Assembly: GCA_034432635.1 (NCBI GenBank)
Contig: DAOUBK010000046.1
Span: 41,863 to 105,862 of the forward strand
Reading direction: 5' to 3'
Source: Roseiflexus sp034432635
GTDB lineage: Bacteria > Chloroflexota > Chloroflexia > Chloroflexales > Roseiflexaceae
Length of the DNA stretch: 64,000 nt
In this document: positions 52,013 through 60,318 of the stretch, piece by piece
Layout: the number at the start of each line of letters is the position of its first letter
How positions within the stretch are numbered: the stretch's first letter is position 1
Made by a program: the position numbers and the translations under genes
Notes under the pieces: model-generated
What the model was told of the DNA's origin: nothing
The model's input: only the letters and a program-made list of their open reading frames with translations
Database searches by the model: none

Positions 52013-54370
52013 CTACGGCGACATCGTGACCACTGGAAGATACACGCGACGTTGGTCGGTCGGCGCGGGAGATTCCGGCGGAGGCGCTGGCGAGAGTGGC
52101 GCTGCCAGGTTTTCGTACAGAATGACGCGATTGTGGGACCACCCAATCGAAATGATGTCGAGATCGCCGTCGCGATCGACATCAACCAGCAGCGCCCCGT
52201 CGTGGTGCTCGTCACCGGTGTGAACCACCCAGCGTCGCCATCGTGATCCGTACCCGTCATCGTTCTCGAAGATCAGCAGACGGGCGCGATCCGGGTGGTA
52301 TGGATCGTGCTCGCCGACCACGACGTCCAGATCGCCGTCACCGTCGATGTCGCCGACATCCAGGCTCATAGGACCGATCACATCAGCCGCGATGATATGT
52401 TCGGTCCATCGCGCTGCCGGATCGTCCCCCTGCTCATACCAGGCGAGTTTGCCAGGAACGCCAATCGCTTCAAACCCTACCACAGCATCCAACCGTCCGT
52501 CACGGTCGATATCCGCCAGACGGTTACGGTCCGGGTTACCGGAACTATCGCTCAGTGTCAGTGATGTCCAGGTGTCTCTATCGTTACGCAACCAGCGCGT
52601 ACCTTTGAGCAGGTCAAGATCGCCGTCCTGGTCGACATCACCAGCGCTGAGGTCTTCGTCCTGCGATAGGGATGCGATCGTGCGTAGTGGCCATACCGTG
52701 CGATCCGGATCGTCCGGGATGCGCACCTTCTGAATGCCGTGCCCGGCTTCGTGCCAGGAGAGCGCGATTTCGAGCAGACCGTCGGGTATGAACCGTGCGC
52801 CAGCCACGCCTTGTAGAAAATCGCCGTTACCGACATCCAGATTGGTGAGGACGGTAAACGTACCGCCATCGTTCCGCGCCCAAGCCAGCCGTCCGTTGCG
52901 CTCTGACCCGCGACCCTGCGTACCAAAGATATCCAGATCGCCATCGCCATCCATATCTGCTACAAGCGCGGCATTGTGCAGCGGCGCGCCGATGGCCATG
53001 CGCACCCACACGCCATCGGCGCGCCCCGGATTACGATACCACCATGCACCACTGACGACATCCGGGAACCCATCACCATCAAGATCGCCGTGCAGCACAA
53101 AAATGGCGCGATCTGGGCGGGCATCATCGATAACATGCCGTTGCCAGCGCGATAGACTGAGTTTGTCGGGGTTGTTCGTTCCGTTCAACCAGATATGCAG
53201 GCGCGGCGTTTCAAAGTTGTATGGCTTGCCGAGAATATCCAGGTCGCCATCACCGTCGATGTCGCCCAGCCGTGATTCGTGATGATCGACCCCCAGTGGT
53301 CCTTCGGCAAGGTGGAAATCACCCGCGCCATCACCGAAGAGCACCATCATGCGCGAGTCGGGATTGCCTCCGTCGAGCCGCATTTCCCCGCAGAAAATAT
53401 CCAGCGCGCCATCATTGTTGAGATCGGCCAGCGCCAGGCTATGGGCATCCTCTACACGATCGATCAATACCCGACGCTCCCAACCGGCGCCGGTCCAGCG
53501 ATAGAGAGAGAGCGTCCCTCGCCCATGACTGGTGCTCGTAACCACTTCCGGACGCCCGCCGGGGATGATCTGACCGGCGATAACGCGAATGCCATGTTGG
53601 GTTGCATCAATTACTTCGGCGACATACCGGCCGTTCTCGAAACGAAACCAGTACCCACCGCCAACCAGATCGGTCACGCCATTCCCATCGATATCGGCAG
53701 TTGTAAGTCCCTCGGCATAGACCGTGGATGTAAAGACTGCTGCCGATGACCAGAGTTCCGCCTGACGTGGCTCAAACGGGATCACAGCAATGTACAGAAT
53801 CGACGGCTGGTTCCGATTCCCCTGATTCCAAAACGCCAGCTCCATGCGCCCGTCACCGTTGAAATCGCCGAATACCTGGTCGTGATGCCGATTCTGCCCG
53901 CCGCTCTTGATCATTCGCCTGGTCCACCCGGTATTCGGATCGTAGTTCGGATACGGATTTTCCCACCAGAAGACGCGGTTGCCGCTGTAATCCTCTCCGG
54001 CGACGATGTCCAGATCGCCGTCGCCATCGATGTCTGCAAACGCACCACCGGCTTCGATACTCAGGCGTTCCGGTTCAATCAGGAAACGCTGCCATCCGGC
54101 TGCCGTGTAGCGCAACCAGACAAGCGCTGGTGCTCTGCCACGCCCGCCAACGACGATATCATCACGCCTGTCGCGGTCGATATCGAGTGAGAGCATCATT
54201 GTTTGCTCCAGGGGACCTGCCATCAGAGGGGCATCGCTACCCGCGAGATAGGTCCATTGAACCAGTTCGCGAGTGGAAGCGGGCGGGAGTGCCGGAGACG
54301 TACTGGCGGGCGCCGAGCAGAAACCGGTGAACGTCATCACTATCAGAACGCCGATCACAATCGAACGCAA
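52013..54370 (-). CDS. Secreted FG-GAP/VCBS-repeat protein, 785 aa
   Basis: Exported calcium-binding propeller protein. A hydrophobic signal peptide covers residues 1-18. About twelve copies of the D-x-D-x-D-G-x-x-D motif (for example DIDGDGDLDIVAGED, DLDGDGFPDVVSGA, DVDQDGDLDLLKG) are spaced along the sequence, as in integrin-like FG-GAP propellers; this allows one or two seven-bladed propellers. The C-terminus is a proline-rich linker and RRVYLPVVTMSP, a motif I associate with exported proteins of this phylum. The gene overlaps the end of the GT4 gene by 16 bases, so it is the last gene of that unit. Ligand unknown. Confidence 0.9.
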   Translation of the reverse strand: MRSIVIGVLIVMTFTGFCSAPASTSPALPPASTRELVQWTYLAGSDAPLMAGPLEQTMMLSLDIDRDRRDDIVVGGRGRAPALVWLRYTAAGWQRFLIEPERLSIEAGGAFADIDGDGDLDIVAGEDYSGNRVFWWENPYPNYDPNTGWTRRMIKSGGQNRHHDQVFGDFNGDGRMELAFWNQGNRNQPSILYIAVIPFEPRQAELWSSAAVFTSTVYAEGLTTADIDGNGVTDLVGGGYWFRFENGRYVAEVIDATQHGIRVIAGQIIPGGRPEVVTSTSHGRGTLSLYRWTGAGWERRVLIDRVEDAHSLALADLNNDGALDIFCGEMRLDGGNPDSRMMVLFGDGAGDFHLAEGPLGVDHHESRLGDIDGDGDLDILGKPYNFETPRLHIWLNGTNNPDKLSLSRWQRHVIDDARPDRAIFVLHGDLDGDGFPDVVSGAWWYRNPGRADGVWVRMAIGAPLHNAALVADMDGDGDLDIFGTQGRGSERNGRLAWARNDGGTFTVLTNLDVGNGDFLQGVAGARFIPDGLLEIALSWHEAGHGIQKVRIPDDPDRTVWPLRTIASLSQDEDLSAGDVDQDGDLDLLKGTRWLRNDRDTWTSLTLSDSSGNPDRNRLADIDRDGRLDAVVGFEAIGVPGKLAWYEQGDDPAARWTEHIIAADVIGPMSLDVGDIDGDGDLDVVVGEHDPYHPDRARLLIFENDDGYGSRWRRWVVHTGDEHHDGALLVDVDRDGDLDIISIGWSHNRVILYENLAAPLSPAPPPESPAPTDQRRVYLPVVTMSP

Positions 54371-55419
54371 TCATCACCTCCCTGCAACACTAATGCCTGA
54401 AGAACCCGATCCCACGAAATATCCGCCACCCGCGTCGGACCGGCGGCGCCGAGGCGTTGTGCAAGTGCCACATCATCGAACAGTGCATCGATATGCGCTG
54501 CAAGCGCGTCGGGGTCTGGCGGAGCGACCAGTCCTGTAATACCATGGGTCACAAACTCCAGCACACCGCCTGCATCGCTGGATGTGATCACCGGACGTGC
54601 AGCAGCCAGCGCCTGAACCGCCGTAAACCCGTAGTCCTCATCGAACGGCGCATAATAGACGGCGCGCGCCGAGGCATACAGGTCGATCAATTCGTTATCA
54701 GACACAAAACCGCGAAACTCGACACGCGCACCAAGGCGCAGGTCGGATGCTAGACGTTCCAGCCGTGCGCGCTCCTCGCCGGTGCCGATAAACACGCAGC
54801 GGACAGCAAGCCTGGTGCGGGCAAGCGCCCGAAGGAGCAGATCGAGTCGTTTGGCAGCATCGAGACGCGCATCGGAAAGAAGGTAATCGCCATACAGACC
54901 GGAGCGGAGACGTCCGGCGTAGCGGCTTGGCGGGTAGAGCGGTTGCGCCTCTAGACCGGTGAACCGCTTGAGACGCGTTGCAACATTCTGTGAGATAGTG
55001 AACAGGCGCAGCGCTTCACTCAGCGTTGTGCGGTCGACTCGCAGCAGTTGATCGCGGATGGCACGGTCTTCGGGGGTATTGGCAAAATCGGAGAGCGGAG
55101 TGCCATACCAGTCGTATGCCTGACGGTGCTGATGGACCAGCCAGACGACCTTTCGTGGATGGCGCGCGGCATACGATGGGAATTTGGTGCAAATGATCTG
55201 ATCGACCGGCACACCGTTGACATGCTCAAGATCGAGGAGCCGCCATGCCAGCGCCGACCGGATGAGGCGTTCATGCGGTTGCCAGGCGTAGGGGAGCGCA
55301 ACTACATCCACCAGATGACCACACGCCTGAAGGGCATCCCGCAGCCCATCGACCAGCAGTTCAGCGCCGCCACGCGCAAAAGGCACCTGTGCCGTACAGA
55401 TCACGATGCGCCTGGACAT
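54355..55419 (-). CDS. GT4-family glycosyltransferase, 354 aa
   Basis: GT-B retaining glycosyltransferase. The N-terminus IVICTAQVPFARGGAELLVDGL has the glycine-rich loop. In the C-terminal half, LSDARLDAAKRLDLLLRALA, FIGTGEERARLERLA, EFRGFVSDNELIDLYASARAV and FDEDYGFTAVQALAAARPVI mark the nucleotide-sugar domain with the E/D-x7-E motif altered to DEDYGFTAVQA. It lies between the STAS regulator (24 bases upstream) and the FG-GAP protein (overlap). It probably decorates a surface glycan or protein; this is inference. Confidence 0.92.
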   Translation of the reverse strand: MSRRIVICTAQVPFARGGAELLVDGLRDALQACGHLVDVVALPYAWQPHERLIRSALAWRLLDLEHVNGVPVDQIICTKFPSYAARHPRKVVWLVHQHRQAYDWYGTPLSDFANTPEDRAIRDQLLRVDRTTLSEALRLFTISQNVATRLKRFTGLEAQPLYPPSRYAGRLRSGLYGDYLLSDARLDAAKRLDLLLRALARTRLAVRCVFIGTGEERARLERLASDLRLGARVEFRGFVSDNELIDLYASARAVYYAPFDEDYGFTAVQALAAARPVITSSDAGGVLEFVTHGITGLVAPPDPDALAAHIDALFDDVALAQRLGAAGPTRVADISWDRVLQALVLQGGDDCVRL

Positions 55420-55443
55420 GTGCCCAGTATAACCGAAAACAGA

Positions 55444-56517
55444 TTACCGGGCGCTGTTCGCATACTCAATGCCGCTCTGAAGGGTTCCGCGCGTGACAAT
55501 ACCCTGCAGACTCACCCCCATCCCGACGAGCGTCTGGGCAACTTCGGGGCGAATACCGGTCAACACCACTTCTGCTCCCAGCAACCGCACCGCCTGCGCT
55601 GCCTGCATCAGCGCACTTGCCACGTGTGTATCCACAATCGGCACGCCTGTGATGTCGAGAATGACAACCGATGCATGGTGTTCAGCAACGCCGTGCAGCA
55701 GACGATCAACGGTCAGTTGCGTCCGTTGCGAGTCAAAAGCGCCGATCAGCGGCATCAACAACACACGCTTATTCAGCGGAATGAGCGGCGTTGAAAGTTC
55801 GGCCAGCGTGCGTGCCTGCATTTCAATAATCTGCTCCTGAAGCCGCAAGCGCTCTTCGTTTGCCTGCTGAAGTTCCAGTGTCTTGGTAGCGATTTCGTCG
55901 AGCAAACGTTGCTGACGCTCACGCTCGCGCGCCTCACGCAGGATGGCGATCTCGCTCTCAATCGTGCGGTTCGATTCATACACATGGAACTCAACAGAGG
56001 TCTCGTCTCCGTCGGTTACCATGTTCTTCTCGTCTGCCCAGCATGGGACGCCGAAGGCGTGCGTGAACAGACCGATGATCTTACCCTGGAGGAACGGGCA
56101 TCCCCAGTTGACCGGCTGCCCGCGCTGCATGTCAAGCTCCCACGGGTTGCGGATACGCACAATCGCTCGCCGCTGCTGCATATCACAGAACGGCAATTCT
56201 AGGCGTCCCCATCCAATCGTACTGATGACGCCGCCCCAAGCGAGAAGGCCCTCCTCAAAGGTGGCGCCCAGTGCTTTCACCACGTCGTTGTAATCTTCAG
56301 CCGTGCCGAAACTGCCACTATGCGCCACCAACAGGCGAAAGAGCGGAATGCCGATCTCGTCTGCCAGCGGACGCAGAATCTTCAACAGCGAAGGATTCAA
56401 CCACAAGAGCACGGATGGTATACCAAAGAAACGCAGTCGCCCTTCATTGACTGACCACTCAAACGGTGCGCGATTGAGCACTACTGCATAGTGATCAGTA
56501 AATACGTCGTTCGACAT
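55444..56517 (-). CDS. RsbR-like STAS regulator with a V4R-like sensor domain, 357 aa
   Basis: Cytoplasmic signalling protein. Residues about 1-200 look like a small-ligand domain of the V4R type (AIVRIRNPWELDM, GCPFLQGKIIGLFTHAFGVPCWADEKN, VEFHVY). A coiled coil follows (about 205-260) and then a STAS domain (about 262-357) with DITGVPIVDTHVA and LTGIRPEVAQTLV. The STAS part is very close to that at 4150, while the sensor halves differ, the pattern known from stressosome RsbR paralogues. The ATG at 56517 has GGGAGG six bases upstream. It heads a unit with the GT4 and FG-GAP genes. Ligand unknown; the V4R assignment is by resemblance. Confidence 0.8.
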   Translation of the reverse strand: MSNDVFTDHYAVVLNRAPFEWSVNEGRLRFFGIPSVLLWLNPSLLKILRPLADEIGIPLFRLLVAHSGSFGTAEDYNDVVKALGATFEEGLLAWGGVISTIGWGRLELPFCDMQQRRAIVRIRNPWELDMQRGQPVNWGCPFLQGKIIGLFTHAFGVPCWADEKNMVTDGDETSVEFHVYESNRTIESEIAILREARERERQQRLLDEIATKTLELQQANEERLRLQEQIIEMQARTLAELSTPLIPLNKRVLLMPLIGAFDSQRTQLTVDRLLHGVAEHHASVVILDITGVPIVDTHVASALMQAAQAVRLLGAEVVLTGIRPEVAQTLVGMGVSLQGIVTRGTLQSGIEYANSAR

Positions 56518-56756
56518 AGCGTGCCTCCCGCAACCGAAAATAAACCAGACACGCTCATATGTTAACACACCGCAGACGACAATATGGACTCGAATTTGAA
56601 GCAAATCTATAACGAACCTGTTACGTTGGTCGCCTTTACCCGCTTCAGTCGTTGACAGAACGGGTGTGCTATAGTATGCCAGGCGTCATTATCTGTGCAT
56701 CTTCTGCTCGACGTTGACCCACGAGCCGGAATGAACGTCGTTGTGCGCAAGATCAA

Positions 56757-56820
56757 AGGTTTCGCGGTTGCTTGCCTTTAGGCGTGGAAGCCCACAGGCT
56801 TGAGCGGTGGGAGTAGTCAC
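56757..56820 (+). mobile_element. Solo right end of an IS200/IS605-family element (remnant)
   Basis: GCCTTTAGGCGTGGAAGCCC, then ACAGGCTTGAGCGGTGGG and AGTAGTCAC, closely follows the usual right end of IS605/IS1341 elements. It forms a CCCAC (56791-56795) to GTGGG (56807-56811) hairpin. No TnpA or TnpB frame is near it, so only the end remains, which in complete elements overlaps the guide (omega) RNA. Confidence 0.55.
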
Positions 56821-56836
56821 AATGGTTCGCCGCATG

Positions 56837-56845
56837 TGGTATAAT
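56837..56845 (+). promoter_or_regulatory. Extended -10 promoter of the GGDEF gene
   Basis: TGgTATAAT, a perfect extended -10, with a leader of about 50 bases to the ATG at 56904. It starts 17 bases after the IS-like end. Confidence 0.6.
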
Positions 56846-56903
56846 CTACGAAGTTATACACCAGCGACGCACGTATCACCCTGCTTCCCGCCTGTTTGCA
56901 ACA

Positions 56904-58067
56904 ATGGACGCTCCAGTTTCACCTCAGCCTGCTCTGATGCAACGGATCGAACGTGAGCGACGCTCCTTCGAGCAGCAGCGTCGTCGTATCTACCGCGTTG
57001 CAGGAGTGCTCGGCATGCTGGCAATCCTGTACACGCAGTACATGATCCTCATCGTAACTGGGGAGACGCCGCTATACGAAATCGTCTACACTATCAACCA
57101 TATCGCGTTTGCCGGCAGTTGCCTGGCAATTGTCTGGATGCTGGGACGGCAACAGGTGGCACTGGAGCGTGTCGAACGATCCATGCTCTTCCTATTCATC
57201 TTCCAGTCGCTGGTCTTCAACAGTATCGTTCCGGCGCTGTTGCAGCCGGATCCCGAAAACCTCTTTCTCAACACGATTGGCGATGACATCTGGTTTCTGC
57301 TAATCGTCTGCGTGCTGGCGGTTCATCTCTATGATCTGCGACGCGGCGCACTGATCGCAGGCAGTGTGTATGGATTGTCATTTGCTCTTGTGGCAGCGCA
57401 GATTGCATACTGGAACATGATCGGCGCTGGTAGCCAGGGTAGTGACCATGCTCTCAGAGCCTATCTGATGGGGGGTGGACTGCTGGCATTTCTGGTTGTC
57501 CTGGCAATGTATCGTTCACACATTGATCGCCTCCGTACCGGATACGAGTTGATGACAAACCTCGCCTATACCGATACTCTGACCGGCCTGCCCAACCGTC
57601 GGCGCCTGTATGAAGATCTGTCCCGGTTGATCAGTCTGGCGGAGCGGTACGGATCGGGGTTCTGTGTTTGCCTGTTCGACCTGGACCACTTCAAGCGCCT
57701 GAATGATACCCATGGTCATCTGGTCGGCGATCAGGTCTTGCAGGAGGTGGCGCAGGTAACGCGGCTGCACCTGCGCGCAGCCGATCTCTTTGGGCGCTGG
57801 GGCGGCGAAGAGTTCGTCGTCCTGCTGCCACGATCAGGACTCGGCGATGCACAGACGGCGATGGAGCGGGTGCGTCTGGCGCTGCACAACATCGCTATCT
57901 CCGATTCGCGTACCATTACTGCCAGCTTTGGCATCGCTGCGTATCTTTCTGGCGACACTGGCGAATCACTCCTGCATCGCGCCGATCAGGCGTTGTATCT
58001 TGCCAAAACCACAGGACGCAATCGGATCGTCCTGGAAGGCGATCCCGTCGAGGTGAGGAGTGTGTGA
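56904..58067 (+). CDS. Diguanylate cyclase with an N-terminal membrane sensor, 387 aa
   Basis: Makes cyclic di-GMP from two GTP. Six hydrophobic segments lie between about residues 28 and 205 and form a membrane sensor. The GGDEF domain covers about 215-380: TDTLTGLPNRRRLYEDL at its start, DLDHFKRLNDTHGHLVGD for the metal and nucleotide, and RAADLFGRWGGEEFVVLLP with both the RxxD inhibitory site and an active GGEEF signature, so it should be an enzymatically active, feedback-inhibited cyclase. The C-terminus ADQALYLAKTTGRNRIV is typical. The stop overlaps the next gene (GTGA). Confidence 0.95.
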   Translation: MDAPVSPQPALMQRIERERRSFEQQRRRIYRVAGVLGMLAILYTQYMILIVTGETPLYEIVYTINHIAFAGSCLAIVWMLGRQQVALERVERSMLFLFIFQSLVFNSIVPALLQPDPENLFLNTIGDDIWFLLIVCVLAVHLYDLRRGALIAGSVYGLSFALVAAQIAYWNMIGAGSQGSDHALRAYLMGGGLLAFLVVLAMYRSHIDRLRTGYELMTNLAYTDTLTGLPNRRRLYEDLSRLISLAERYGSGFCVCLFDLDHFKRLNDTHGHLVGDQVLQEVAQVTRLHLRAADLFGRWGGEEFVVLLPRSGLGDAQTAMERVRLALHNIAISDSRTITASFGIAAYLSGDTGESLLHRADQALYLAKTTGRNRIVLEGDPVEVRSV

Positions 58068-59977
58068 TCGGTTCTCGGTTCTCAGTTCCCGGCTCACAGC
58101 GACAGGCCATCCGCGTGCAACCAGTGCTCCGACCGAACACGCGCCATCGCTCGTCTGCACTCAGCCTGGCAGCACTTTTCGCAATCGCGCTGGCAGTGCG
58201 TCTCTATCGTATCGGCGACCAGAGTTTCTGGTACGACGAGGGATTGACAGTCGCACTTGCCGTTCAACCACTCGACGCCATCGCGCGCGCCGCTGCCGCT
58301 GATGTTCACCCGCCCCTCTATTACTGGTTGCTTCACGGGTGGGTGCTGCTGATGGGAACCGCTGAAGCGGCGGCGCGCGCGTTCAGTGCGGTATGCGGCG
58401 CTGCTACCGTGGTAGTGACGACGATCCTCGGACGGCGCTGGTTCGGCGATAGCGCTGGATGGCTCGCCGGCATCGCCGCCATGGTCTCCCCTTTCGCCAT
58501 TCATTATAGCCAGGAAACCCGCATGTATGCGCTGGCAATGCTGCTGGCAACCTGCCTCTGGCTGGTGTTTGACGCGGCAACCCGCGAACAGGAGACGACC
58601 GGCGCACCACGTGTTCTACGACGATCGCGCTGGATGTGGTGGATACTCTACAGCCTGACAGCACTGGCATCCCTTGCAACCCATTACTTCATGGTTGCGT
58701 TTGTAACCGCAACGGCGCTTGCGGGTGTGCTTGTGCTGCGACGCACTGCATTGCTGCTATGGATCGCTCTGCATCTGACGCTCGCCAGTGTCTTCCTTTT
58801 GCTTGTCTGGGGCAGTCGAGAGCGTCTGCTCGTCTGGACGTTTGCCAAACTATCAACCGATCCGCTCTTCATCCTGTCCGATGTGCTGCGCGTATTCAGC
58901 CTTGGACCGGCAGCGCCGCTGGTGTTCTGGTTCTGGCTCACCGGTTTCGTGGCGCTGCTGGCGCTGGCGTTGACGACATGGCACACATCGCCGCGCGCGA
59001 CCGGCATGACGCTTGCCTGGCTGGTCGTTCCACTGGTGGCGATCATCGTCCTTTCTCTCGACCAGCCGTACTACAAAGCACGCTTCCTGCTCCCAGCGCT
59101 TCCGGCGTTCCATCTGCTCCTCGGCGCTGGCGGATCAACGCTGGCGCGCAGAATACCGGCACATGCCGGTATGCCGCTGACCGCAATCTGGCTGATCGCT
59201 GCCGCTGTGACTCCACTGCGTAACGAGTGGTTTGATCCGGCCTTCCAGCACGATGACTACCGCAGCCTGACGCGAGCAATTGCAGCAACTGCACGTCCCG
59301 ACGATGCCATTCTGCTGATCGGTCCGGGTCAGGTCGATGTGTTCGACTATTATTTCCACGGGCCACAGACCCGTTACCTCTTGCCGCGTTTCCGCCCTCT
59401 CGATCCATCTGCCACTATCGCCGAACTCGAACATATGGAACAGCAGCACCCGCGTGTCTACGGCGTCTTCTATGTTCCTTATGAAGCCGACCCCCAGGGA
59501 GTGGTGAACGCCTGGCTCACCGATCACGCTCTTCGCGCTGAAAACCGCTGGTATGGCGGCGTCGAACTGGTTGTCTATGAACTCGGATCGGTCGACGCAC
59601 CACCGCGTGCGATCAATGCACGCTTCGGCAACACGGTGCTGCTCGAACGTGCCGCAGTCTCGGCACTGAATGTTTCGGGTGGCGATGCCGTGCGGATCGA
59701 ACTGTACTGGCGTGTGATTGCACCACCTGGACGCGACCTGATGCTCTTTGTTCATCTGCTGGATGCCGACAACCGGATCATCGCGCAACACGACGGTCCC
59801 CTGGCGCCGGTTCCCACAGCCGCGTGGCAGCCGAACGACATCTACTCCGGTCGGGCGGCGGTCCTGCTCCCGTCCGGCGCGCCACGAGCGACATACCGCC
59901 TGTTCATCGGGGTCTACGACCCGCAGACCGGCGAACGGCTACGACTCGAGGATGGCGGGGATGGGATTGTGTTATAG
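58064..59977 (+). CDS. GT39/PMT_2-type membrane glycosyltransferase, 637 aa
   Basis: GT-C glycosyltransferase expected to use a polyprenyl-phosphate sugar on the outer face of the membrane. After about 30 basic N-terminal residues, ten or more membrane segments lie between about 33 and 390. The first periplasmic loop carries SFWYDEGLTVAL with the acidic pair of this family, followed by HPPLYYWLLHGW. The extracytoplasmic tail ends in a beta-sandwich (RIELYWRVI, FVHLLDADNRIIAQHDGPL, YRLFIGVYDPQTGERLRL) shared with the protein at 28075. The GTG start overlaps the GGDEF stop as GTGA with GAGGAG upstream. Residues 3-8 (GSRFSV) are encoded by a GTTCTC heptamer repeat. Confidence 0.88.
   Translation: MIGSRFSVPGSQRQAIRVQPVLRPNTRHRSSALSLAALFAIALAVRLYRIGDQSFWYDEGLTVALAVQPLDAIARAAAADVHPPLYYWLLHGWVLLMGTAEAAARAFSAVCGAATVVVTTILGRRWFGDSAGWLAGIAAMVSPFAIHYSQETRMYALAMLLATCLWLVFDAATREQETTGAPRVLRRSRWMWWILYSLTALASLATHYFMVAFVTATALAGVLVLRRTALLLWIALHLTLASVFLLLVWGSRERLLVWTFAKLSTDPLFILSDVLRVFSLGPAAPLVFWFWLTGFVALLALALTTWHTSPRATGMTLAWLVVPLVAIIVLSLDQPYYKARFLLPALPAFHLLLGAGGSTLARRIPAHAGMPLTAIWLIAAAVTPLRNEWFDPAFQHDDYRSLTRAIAATARPDDAILLIGPGQVDVFDYYFHGPQTRYLLPRFRPLDPSATIAELEHMEQQHPRVYGVFYVPYEADPQGVVNAWLTDHALRAENRWYGGVELVVYELGSVDAPPRAINARFGNTVLLERAAVSALNVSGGDAVRIELYWRVIAPPGRDLMLFVHLLDADNRIIAQHDGPLAPVPTAAWQPNDIYSGRAAVLLPSGAPRATYRLFIGVYDPQTGERLRLEDGGDGIVL
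58070..58088 (+). repeat. GTTCTC-type heptamer repeat, copy 2, inside a start region
   Basis: Nineteen bases identical to the minus strand of 22800-22818; here they encode GSRFSV at the beginning of the glycosyltransferase. Confidence 0.7.
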
Positions 59978-60034
59978 TATCAACATCATTCGGTGGTGTT
60001 GCCAGGGTCTGCTCTCCTTCTCTCCCCGGCGGAA

Positions 60035-60062
60035 GCAGGTGCGCATGGCTGTGCGCACCTGC
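60035..60062. terminator. Perfect 11-bp stem-loop, possible bidirectional terminator
   Basis: GCAGGTGCGCA, loop TGGCTG, TGCGCACCTGC. No clear T run follows on either strand, so termination is only plausible from its place 58 bases after the gene. Confidence 0.5.
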
Positions 60063-60239
60063 TCTTCATGCCCGTGCCATGCCTCGATCCAGTATAGCAC
60101 GCTGGCATCGGCAGTGATCCCTTGACCCCGCTGGTTGTCACATCAGGCTGACACAGCGTGTGAGTGTAGCCAGACGGGTGTGGCGACGCTGGTGAACGCA
60201 GCTACTGTGTCAGGATGCCACAGCGCGGGTCTCTCGTCC

Positions 60240-60280
60240 CCCCTCTCCCGCGTGTGCAGGAGAGGGGCCGGGGGTGAGGG
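60240..60280. repeat. CCCCTCTCC / GGAGAGGGG dispersed repeat
   Basis: CCCCTCTCC, ten bases, GGAGAGGGG, then CCGGGGGTGAGGG. This module is common between genes in many unrelated bacterial genomes and is probably a mobile hairpin repeat. Confidence 0.7.
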
Positions 60281-60318
60281 AAAAAGAGCATCAGGATTTG
60301 GCAAACACCCCTCTATGC

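Larger units (their letters stand above)
56518..56903. other. 386-bp intergenic region with an IS200/IS605-like end
   Basis: No gene. It holds the likely right end of an IS200/IS605 element at about 56757-56820 and the extended -10 of the GGDEF gene at 56837-56845. The first 200 bases show nothing I can name. Confidence 0.65.
59978..60318. other. 341-bp intergenic region with two hairpins
   Basis: No gene. Between the converging GT39-type and MFS genes it holds a perfect 11-bp stem-loop (60035-60062) and a C-rich/G-rich repeat (60240-60280). Either may terminate transcription from both sides. Confidence 0.65.
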
